Assembly (NCBI RefSeq): GCF_900096585.1
Contig: NZ_FMYH01000001.1
Span: 62,001-126,000, forward strand
DNA: 64,000 nucleotides
Origin: Sanguibacter gelidistatuariae
GTDB taxonomy: Bacteria; Actinomycetota; Actinomycetes; Actinomycetales; Cellulomonadaceae
Direction of reading: 5' to 3'
The translations under genes were made by a program, and so were the position numbers. The notes under the pieces were generated by a model. That model did not search any database. It had not been told where the DNA came from and saw only the letters and a list, made by a program, of their open reading frames with translations. Shown here in pieces: positions 58,141 to 64,000 of the stretch (the stretch's first letter is position 1; each line of letters starts with the position of its first letter).

Positions 58141-58958
58141 ACACCCTTGACCAGATGGCCCGTCGCCCGGCAGATCCCGCCCACGCGCCCCGCAACGCTC
58201 GTAACTCGTGGACCTTGACCCCCGAGACCGCCGACCTGCGCCGCCCGGCCCGCCCTGCGCGCCCGGTCACCTTCGACGCCGCCCCACAGCACCTCACCCT
58301 CGACCTGTCCCGCACGGCGGTCGTCGTCGTCGACATGCAGAACGACTTCTGCCACTCCGACGGCTGGCTCGCCGGGATCGGCGTCGACGTCACGGCGGCC
58401 CGCGCGCCCATCCCCGTCCTGACCGCCCTGCTGCCCGCGCTGCGCAGCCAGGACGTGCCCGTCGTCTGGCTCAATTGGGGCAACCGCCCCGACCGCGCGA
58501 ACCTGCCGCCCGGCGTGCTGCACGTCTACGACCCGGCGGGGACCGGCGTCGGCATCGGTTCGCCGACCAACGCGGCCGGCTCCCCCGTGCTCGAGGCAGG
58601 CTCCTGGTCCGCGGGGACGGTTGACGAGCTCGTGGCGGCGCCCGGGGACGTTCACGTGGACAAGTACCGGATGAGCGGTTTCATCGACACCCCGCTCGAC
58701 TCGATCTTGCGGGGCCTGCGCGTAGACACCGTGCTGTTCGCCGGCGTCAACGCCGACCAGTGCGTGCTCTCCACGCTCATGGACGCCGCCAACATCGGCT
58801 ACGACGTCGTCCTTCTCGAGGACGCCGTCGCCACGACATCACCTCAGTTCTGCATGGATGCGACCATCTACACCGTGCGCCAGTGCTTCGGATTCACCGC
58901 CCAGACCCCAGACCTGCTCGCCGCGTTGCCCGCCTCTGTGATCGGAACGGACCGATGA
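58137..58958 (+). CDS. Isochorismatase-fold amidohydrolase, biuret hydrolase-like
   Basis: The 273-residue protein has the Asp-Lys-Cys triad of this fold: VVVVDMQNDFCHSDGWLA, DKYRMSGFIDTPLD and FAGVNADQCVLSTLMDAANI. The group includes biuret hydrolase (BiuH), RutB and N-carbamoylsarcosine amidase. Overlap with the amidase gene and the shared GntR site suggest a pathway releasing ammonia from a biuret-like or carbamoyl compound. Confidence 0.85.
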   Translation: MNTLDQMARRPADPAHAPRNARNSWTLTPETADLRRPARPARPVTFDAAPQHLTLDLSRTAVVVVDMQNDFCHSDGWLAGIGVDVTAARAPIPVLTALLPALRSQDVPVVWLNWGNRPDRANLPPGVLHVYDPAGTGVGIGSPTNAAGSPVLEAGSWSAGTVDELVAAPGDVHVDKYRMSGFIDTPLDSILRGLRVDTVLFAGVNADQCVLSTLMDAANIGYDVVLLEDAVATTSPQFCMDATIYTVRQCFGFTAQTPDLLAALPASVIGTDR

Positions 58959-59947
58959 ACGGCATGCGGCACCTGCTCGCCCGCGTCGACCCGTTCATCG
59001 CGGCGCTGCTCGGCGCCGTCGTCGTCGCCTCGCTGCTGCCCGCGCGCGGCGCGGCGGCGGACGTGCTCGAGTACGCCGTCGTCATCGCGGTGGGTTGGCT
59101 GTTCTTCCTCTACGGGGTGCGCCTGCCGACCAAGGAAGCGGTCAACGCGCTGCGCGACTGGCGCCTGCACGGGACCGTGCTCGCGGTGACCTTCATCGTG
59201 TTCCCCGTGCTCGGCCTGCTCACCCAGCTGCTGCCGGAGTCGATCATCCCGACCGACCTCGCGCACGGGCTGCTGTTCCTGTCCCTGCTGCCCTCGACCG
59301 TGCAGTCCTCGATCGCCTTCACCTCGATCGCCCGCGGCAACGTCGCGGGCGCGGTCGTGGCCGCGTCCTTCTCCAACCTCGCCGGCGTGGTGCTCACCCC
59401 GGTCCTGGTCGCGGTGCTGCTCGGGGGGACGGTCGGCTTCTCGGCGGACTCGATCGGCAAGATCGGCCTGCAGCTGCTCGCACCCTTCGTCGCCGGGCAG
59501 CTGCTGCGCCGCTGGTTGGCGCCGTGGGTCCTTCGCCACAAGCGTCTGACGACGTTGACCGACCGCGGTTCGGTCATCCTCGTCGTGTACTCCGCGTTCA
59601 GCCAGGGCGTGGTCGACGGAATCTGGACCACGGTCTCGGTCGGCTCGATCATCGCGGTCGTGGGCGTCTGTGTGGTGCTGCTCACGGCGGTCCTGGGGAT
59701 CACGACGTTCCTGGGGAAGCGCTTCGGCTTCGCCCGCGCCGACCGCGTGGTGCTGCTCATGTGCGGGTCCAAGAAGTCCCTCGCGAGCGGAATCCCGATG
59801 GCGACCGTGCTGCTGCCGGCCGCGAGCATCGGCTTCATGGTGCTGCCGTTGATGATCTTCCACCAGATCCAGCTGCTCGTCTGCGCCGTGATCGCCCGAA
59901 GGATGGGCGACGCCGCCGAGCCAGAGCCAGCCGTCGCGGCGTCCTGA
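58955..59947 (+). CDS. SBF-like (bile acid:Na+ symporter family) transporter
   Basis: The 330-residue protein has nine to ten hydrophobic segments and belongs to the YfeH-type SBF-like family (VGWLFFLYGVRLPTKEAV; LLPSTVQSSIAFTSIARGNV; CGSKKSLASGIPMATVLL). Its ATG overlaps the hydrolase stop (ATGA), so it is the third gene of the GntR operon and probably moves the substrate or an organic anion. Confidence 0.83.
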   Translation: MNGMRHLLARVDPFIAALLGAVVVASLLPARGAAADVLEYAVVIAVGWLFFLYGVRLPTKEAVNALRDWRLHGTVLAVTFIVFPVLGLLTQLLPESIIPTDLAHGLLFLSLLPSTVQSSIAFTSIARGNVAGAVVAASFSNLAGVVLTPVLVAVLLGGTVGFSADSIGKIGLQLLAPFVAGQLLRRWLAPWVLRHKRLTTLTDRGSVILVVYSAFSQGVVDGIWTTVSVGSIIAVVGVCVVLLTAVLGITTFLGKRFGFARADRVVLLMCGSKKSLASGIPMATVLLPAASIGFMVLPLMIFHQIQLLVCAVIARRMGDAAEPEPAVAAS

Positions 59948-60178
59948 TGCCACGGCTAACCCCCGTTTCCCCCAGAAATCGACGCCGCACAGGTGGGCTG
60001 CCCGCATCGCCGGATACAATGGCTGTAGCAGCGAAACCCGACCGTCGATGGCGGGTTCTGCGTCCGACTCCGCCACTCAGCATCCACTGGAACGCTTAGG
60101 CCCCATTGGCCCTGGTGGCAGGCGCGCGCACGACTACGCTGACCCAGAGCGGTCAGCACACCAGAGGGGCACGCTTCG

Positions 60179-61213
60179 ATGACCAGCACTCCCGCACTCA
60201 CCGCCGAGACCCCGCTCACGGCCGAGACTCCGGCGGACGAGGACTCGTTCCTCCTCTCCCAGGACGACGACGATGCGCCCGCGCCCGTAGTCGTCTCCGC
60301 CGGCGCGACGAGCGATCCCGTCAAGGACTATCTGAGGGTGATCGGACGGGTCGGACTGCTCACAGCCGCCCAAGAGGTCGACATCGCCCGACGGATCGAG
60401 GCCGGGCTCCTCGCCCAGCACTATCTCTCCGGCGCAGCGCAGCACAAGAAGATCTCGAAGAGAGAGCTCGACCTGCTCGCTGCTGACGGGCTCGCCGCAA
60501 AGCGGCACCTCATCGAGGCCAATCTGCGCCTGGTCGTGTCGATCGCGAAGAAGTACACCGGTCGCGGCCTGCAGTTCCTGGACCTCATCCAAGAAGGAAA
60601 CACGGGGCTCATCCGCGCGGTCGAGAAGTTCGACTACGCCAAGGGCTTCAAGTTCTCCACCTACGCCACCTGGTGGATCCGCCAGGCCATCACCCGGGGG
60701 ATGGCGGACCAGTCCCGGACGATCCGCATCCCCGTGCACATGGTGGAGGTCATCAACAAGCTCGGCCGGATGCAGCGTCAGATGCTCCAGGAGCTCGGAC
60801 GCGAGCCGACACCCGAAGAGCTTGGTCTCGCGCTCGACCTCACGCCGGAGAAGGTCGTCGAGGTCCAGAAGTACAGCCGCGAACCGATCTCTCTGGAGAC
60901 TCCCCTGGGCGAGGACGGAGGCAGCAGCTTCGGCGATCTCATCGAAGACTCCGAAGCGGTCTCGCCGCTCACCGCGGTGAGCTTCTCACTCCTGCAACGC
61001 CAGCTCTTCGATGTCCTCGACACATTGTCCGAACGCGAGTCCGGCGTGATCTCCATGCGGTTCGGCCTCGTCGACGGCCAGCCGAAGACGCTCGAGCAGG
61101 TCGGCGTGACCTTCGGCGTCACGCGTGAGCGGATCCGTCAGATCGAGGCCAAGACGATGTCCAAGCTGCGCCACCCCAGCCGGTCCCAGGTCCTCCGCGA
61201 CTACCTCGACTGA
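60179..61213 (+). CDS. Group 2 RNA polymerase sigma factor, SigB/HrdA-like
   Basis: The 344-residue sigma-70 factor has region 1.2 ([21 protein letters not shown]), region 2 ([59 protein letters not shown]), region 3 ([20 protein letters not shown]) and region 4 ([20 protein letters not shown]). It lacks the long acidic region 1.1 of the housekeeping factor, as do SigB-type stress factors of Actinobacteria. ATG 60179 follows GAGGGG. TACAAT at 60015-60020 is a possible -10 in the 231-base upstream gap. Confidence 0.9.
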   Translation: MTSTPALTAETPLTAETPADEDSFLLSQDDDDAPAPVVVSAGATSDPVKDYLRVIGRVGLLTAAQEVDIARRIEAGLLAQHYLSGAAQHKKISKRELDLLAADGLAAKRHLIEANLRLVVSIAKKYTGRGLQFLDLIQEGNTGLIRAVEKFDYAKGFKFSTYATWWIRQAITRGMADQSRTIRIPVHMVEVINKLGRMQRQMLQELGREPTPEELGLALDLTPEKVVEVQKYSREPISLETPLGEDGGSSFGDLIEDSEAVSPLTAVSFSLLQRQLFDVLDTLSERESGVISMRFGLVDGQPKTLEQVGVTFGVTRERIRQIEAKTMSKLRHPSRSQVLRDYLD

Positions 61214-61228
61214 TCCCCGCTGGTCTCC

Positions 61229-61292
61229 CGCTGAGTGCGGCCGTCTGGCTGGACAAACTGCCCGTCGGGCAGCCATCTGCCCGCACTCAGCG
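61229..61292. repeat. Long palindrome, family C, copy 2
   Basis: Arms at 61229-61254 and 61267-61292 pair with six mismatches; the outer 12 bases CGCTGAGTGCGG are perfect. The right arm differs by one base from that of the family-C copy at 38866-38929. It lies between the convergent sigma factor and acylphosphatase genes. Confidence 0.9.
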
Positions 61293-61305
61293 ATAGGGGC
61301 ATCGG

Positions 61306-61581
61306 TCAGGTGTCGCCCTCGACTTCGAAGCCTGTGTCGCCGCGCGGCTCGCGGCCACTGACCCGCACCTGGCGCACTCGCGCGTGCGCAGGTCCGGCCT
61401 TGAGCCACGTCACGAGCTGCCCGACGGCGTCCGCGTCACCCTCGGCCTCCACCTCGACGCCGCCATCGGCCTGGTTGCGGACGAGCCCGGCCAGGCCCAG
61501 GCGCTGGGCCTCGCGGTAGGTGGCATAGCGGAAACCGACGCCCTGGACTGTGCCGGTCACGACGGCGCGCACGCGGATCAT
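61306..61581 (-). CDS. acyP: Acylphosphatase
   Basis: The 91-residue protein has the family motifs RAVVTGTVQGVGFRYATYRE (catalytic Arg) and GLAGLVRNQADGGVEVEAEG (catalytic Asn). It hydrolyses acyl phosphates. Its ATG overlaps the stop of the Gfo/Idh gene (TGATG). Confidence 0.93.
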   Translation of the reverse strand: MIRVRAVVTGTVQGVGFRYATYREAQRLGLAGLVRNQADGGVEVEAEGDADAVGQLVTWLKAGPAHARVRQVRVSGREPRGDTGFEVEGDT

Positions 61582-62516
61582 CAGATCCGGCTCAGCTGCC
61601 CAACGACCTCTTCGCACAGCTCGTGCGTGCGGACGGCGTCTGCGGCGTCGAGCACCCGGCCCGCGGCCACGGCGTCGACGAACGCGCCCACCGCGCCGGC
61701 GAATCCGCGCTGCTCGCCGACCGACACCCATTCCTGGCGGCGGCGCACGGTCACCGACCCGCCCGCGTACTCCGTAACCTCGGCCAGGTCACGCACGCGC
61801 GCACGGCGGCCCGGGGCGAACACGTCGAGCTCCTCGACCGTGGCGCCGCTGTCACGGTCCATCAGGCCGGTCGCCCTGCGCTGGCCGTCGCGCAGCACCA
61901 CCTCGATGCGGCGCAGCTGGCCATCTTCGCGGCGGGCACTGACGTCCACGCCGTCGGCCCCCTCCGCCCCGAGGAAGCGCAGAGAGTCGAGCACGTGGAT
62001 GAAGTCGTCGAAGACGAGAGACCGGTCGTCGTCCGTGCGGCCGGCCGCGACCTCAGAGACCCGCGGGGAGGGCGCGGCGTAGCGGTGCTTGCCGAGGACG
62101 ATCGTGTCGCGGTCCGCCCACGCGGCGAGGGCCGCGTACTCGGGCGCGAAGCGGCGGTTGAACCCGACGGCTAGGCTCACGCCCGCGGACCGGGCCGCCT
62201 CAGCGAGGCGGGCGGCCCCCGCGGCGGAGTCGTCGATCGGCTTGTCGACGTAGACGTGCACCCCGGCGGCGATGAGCTCGGCGAGGATCTCGGCGTGCGC
62301 GACGGTCGCCGCGTGCACAAAGGCCACGTCGAGGCCGGCGCGGATCGCCTCGGTGACCGACGCGAAAGCCTGCTCGATCCGATAGGCGCGGGCGACGTCG
62401 TCGCGCACCGAGGCGGAGCGGGTGACCAGCACGGGGGTCAGGCGCGGGTCCGCGCACAGCACAGGCAGGTAGGCCTTGCGGGCGATGTCGCCCACGCCGA
62501 TGATCGCGGCACGCAT
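61581..62516 (-). CDS. Gfo/Idh/MocA-family oxidoreductase
   Basis: The 311-residue protein has the Rossmann start MRAAIIGVGDIARKAYLPVL, the stretch ASVTEAIRAGLDVAFVHAAT and VHVYVDKPIDDSAA with the family EKP-like motif (here DKP), followed by AVGFNRRFAPEYAAL. These enzymes act on sugars or cyclitols with NAD(P); the substrate is unknown. ATG 62516 follows GGAGG. Confidence 0.88.
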   Translation of the reverse strand: MRAAIIGVGDIARKAYLPVLCADPRLTPVLVTRSASVRDDVARAYRIEQAFASVTEAIRAGLDVAFVHAATVAHAEILAELIAAGVHVYVDKPIDDSAAGAARLAEAARSAGVSLAVGFNRRFAPEYAALAAWADRDTIVLGKHRYAAPSPRVSEVAAGRTDDDRSLVFDDFIHVLDSLRFLGAEGADGVDVSARREDGQLRRIEVVLRDGQRRATGLMDRDSGATVEELDVFAPGRRARVRDLAEVTEYAGGSVTVRRRQEWVSVGEQRGFAGAVGAFVDAVAAGRVLDAADAVRTHELCEEVVGQLSRI

Positions 62517-62678
62517 GAGTCTGGGTCCTCCTCCGCGCCGCGGCCGATCCGTCAGCGCTGCCGCGGACACTACGCCACGATCGTCCGCTCCGGCGCAGGA
62601 ACTCACGCGTCGCCATCGACGACCGGCTGTCGCGCCCCTGCCAGCCGGACTCCGCGGCGTGGCGACCAGGTCGGCACG

Positions 62679-63251
62679 TCAGCTGAGGTCTCGGCTGGTG
62701 TTCTGGCCCGGGCGGAGCTGGATGACCACGGGCAGACCTGGATCGTCCAGGGCCTGGCGCAGGTGCGGGACGACCTGGGTCTCCAGCTGGCTGCGGATCT
62801 CGGCGACGTCTGCCCGCCGGGTCAGGTCCACGACCAGATCGAACCGAGGTCCACCGCGATCACGTAGGCGACCGGAGGCGCTCACCACCCCGGGGAGGCC
62901 CTCGACCTCTCCGGACAGCGCACGCGTGATCGCCGAGGCGTCGAGGGTCGTGATCCCGTCCCGCTGGTCGTCAGTGAGGTCCAGCTCCCCCAGGTGGTCA
63001 GTGCGCATCTGGAGCAGCAGCCACTTCAGTCCCACCAGTGCCACCAGGAGCGACACCACCGCCAGCGCGGGCCAGAACCACCACGAGTCCGCGGCCAGGT
63101 CCCGCAGCGATTCGGGAAAGATCTCGTCGGCCGCGGTGTCGGAGCCGAAGCCGCCAAAGCTCGCCACGAGCCCGACGGCGCCACCGGCAACCAGGATCAG
63201 GCCCACCACCGTCAGGTCGGCGCGGTTGGCGGCATTCACACGAGAGCTCAT
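62679..63251 (-). CDS. AmaP-like alkaline shock membrane anchor protein
   Basis: The 190-residue protein has two membrane segments (TVVGLILVAGGAVGLVASF; WWFWPALAVVSLLVALVGLK) and a C-terminal part (LDASAITRALSGEVEGLPGV; DLVVDLTRRADVAEIRSQLE) resembling Asp23/AmaP fold strands. It is last in the Asp23-DUF6286-AmaP set and probably anchors Asp23-type protein to the membrane in envelope stress. Confidence 0.75.
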   Translation of the reverse strand: MSSRVNAANRADLTVVGLILVAGGAVGLVASFGGFGSDTAADEIFPESLRDLAADSWWFWPALAVVSLLVALVGLKWLLLQMRTDHLGELDLTDDQRDGITTLDASAITRALSGEVEGLPGVVSASGRLRDRGGPRFDLVVDLTRRADVAEIRSQLETQVVPHLRQALDDPGLPVVIQLRPGQNTSRDLS

Positions 63252-63793
63252 CGTTTCTCCCTGGAGGTGACGCGGACCTTGGTCGCCAGCGTGTCGACCA
63301 GCCCGAGATCGGTCAGTCGGTCGGCGACCGCGGTCTCGATCCCGGCTCGCAGGTCGTCCGGAGCCCGGGTGCGGCTGGTCGCATGGACGGTGGCTCTGCG
63401 TCGGGACACCGTCGCCTGTGCCGAGGTGACACCGTCGGCCTCGCGGGCGACCTGGGCCAGAGCGTGCTCGATGCCACGCCTCGAGGCGGTGACCGTGACT
63501 GCCACTGGTCCGTCGGCGCGGGAAGCCAGGGTGAAGGCGGCGGGTCGGCCGCGCTTGAGGGCAAGCACGAGCAGCCCGAGGCCGACCAGCACCGCAACGA
63601 TCAGGATCGCGCGGATCGTGGCGGTCTCCCACGTCTGCTCCCGGAACCACGTCGTCCGCTCGCGGGGCAGCAGCCAGGGATCCCTCCCCAGCAGTGCCAG
63701 CACGATCTCGATCGCGCCGAGGAGGCCGCCCAGCAACAGGACCAGTGCGAGCAGGACCGAGAGGACGCGGCGTACCAGTGTCATCTCGATCAC
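63248..63793 (-). CDS. DUF6286-type membrane protein
   Basis: The 181-residue protein has two membrane segments (RRVLSVLLALVLLLGGLLG; TIRAILIVAVLVGLGLLVLA) and a soluble C-terminus (VTVTASRRGIEHALAQVARE). This matches DUF6286 proteins that accompany Asp23/Gls24 genes in Actinobacteria. GTG 63793 overlaps the previous stop; ATG 63784 is an alternative. It overlaps the AmaP-like gene by 4 bases. Confidence 0.78.
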   Translation of the reverse strand: MIEMTLVRRVLSVLLALVLLLGGLLGAIEIVLALLGRDPWLLPRERTTWFREQTWETATIRAILIVAVLVGLGLLVLALKRGRPAAFTLASRADGPVAVTVTASRRGIEHALAQVAREADGVTSAQATVSRRRATVHATSRTRAPDDLRAGIETAVADRLTDLGLVDTLATKVRVTSREKR

Positions 63794-64000
63794 CGCACCC
63801 GGGCCGCGTGAGCGGTGTCAGGAGGGAGGTCGACCACGTCGATGTCGACGTGGTCGACCGTCACCTGGGTGATCTCGGCGAGGTCAGCACGGATGCGGCT
63901 GCGGACCTGCTCGGCGACCGAACGCACCGAGGCCGGCCACCGCACCCCGATCTTCGCATGCACGGTTGCGACGCTTCCATGCACCTGGACCCGGACCTTC
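63790..64000 (-). CDS. Asp23/Gls24-family envelope stress protein, 5' end cut by window edge
   Basis: The last 70 codons are visible (VHGSVATVHAKIGVRWPASV; RADLAEITQVTVDHVDIDVV), matching the C-terminal half of Asp23/Gls24 proteins, which have alternating strands and an ITQVTVDHVDI-type ending. The gene continues beyond 64000. It leads the DUF6286 and AmaP-like genes. Confidence 0.75.
   Translation of the reverse strand, partial: KVRVQVHGSVATVHAKIGVRWPASVRSVAEQVRSRIRADLAEITQVTVDHVDIDVVDLPPDTAHAARVR

Noticed and set aside
59948-60178. tRNA or small RNA before the sigma factor
   Set aside because: No cloverleaf or conserved tRNA bases were found; only a weak 6-bp hairpin near 60035-60057.

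Overview
The window is 64 kb of very high-GC DNA (roughly 70%) with GTG starts, many ATGA/GTGA gene overlaps and a gene content typical of Actinobacteria: an Asp23/AmaP/DUF6286 envelope-stress set, a RDD-FHA/PP2C pair, WXG100-like small proteins, an oleA-oleBC-oleD olefin cluster with fused oleBC, and a PnuC-type gene under an FMN riboswitch. It looks like chromosomal DNA of a facultatively anaerobic member of the Micrococcales. I cannot name the genus from sequence alone.

Region 1 (about 1.9-26.3 kb) is a molybdenum and anaerobic-respiration block. On the minus strand narK-narGHJI makes a respiratory nitrate reductase with its transporter, beside an ArsR-like regulator with a Cys-rich C-terminus. 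On the plus strand lie mogA-moaE-moaA and a TorD-like gene. On the minus strand follow moeA-moaC-mobA-DUF6457-moaD and then dmsABC, a TorD chaperone and an extra Fe-S protein. A HTH-Mop regulator with modABC brings in molybdate. Transport, cofactor synthesis, chaperones and two molybdoenzymes therefore sit together.

Region 2 (26.4-38.9 kb) is mixed: a DMT-type membrane protein, a GlsB/YeaQ protein, a DUF559-type protein between two copies of a long palindrome, PP2C and RDD-FHA genes, a flavin reductase-cupin-acetamidase run, an FMN riboswitch with a riboflavin-transporter candidate, a HAD phosphatase, and a four-gene overlapping operon that looks like a type VII-style effector with a glycine-zipper C-terminus and a membrane partner. 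Region 3 (39-47.5 kb) is a catabolic operon (MBL-fold hydrolase, cytosine-deaminase-like amidohydrolase, ABC importer, FAD oxidase, creatininase) with a divergent XRE-cupin regulator. Its control region shares a 12-bp motif and a dyad with the flavin reductase promoter 15 kb away, so the two may form one regulon for a cyclic amide or N-heterocycle. A third amide operon, controlled by a GntR regulator, lies at 55.7-59.9 kb.

Region 4 (about 48.9-50.6 kb) has lower GC and looks acquired: a VOC domain fused in frame to a host gene, a TetR regulator without a clean start, and the 3' stump of a polymorphic toxin with a possible immunity gene. The window ends with the ole cluster, the GntR amide operon, a group-2 sigma factor, acylphosphatase, a Gfo/Idh/MocA dehydrogenase and the Asp23-type genes.

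The least explained structure is a set of long perfect or near-perfect palindromes in three sequence families. They occupy five of the seven convergent gene ends in the window, and one family flanks the DUF559 gene. No tRNA, rRNA, CRISPR array or recognisable insertion sequence was seen.
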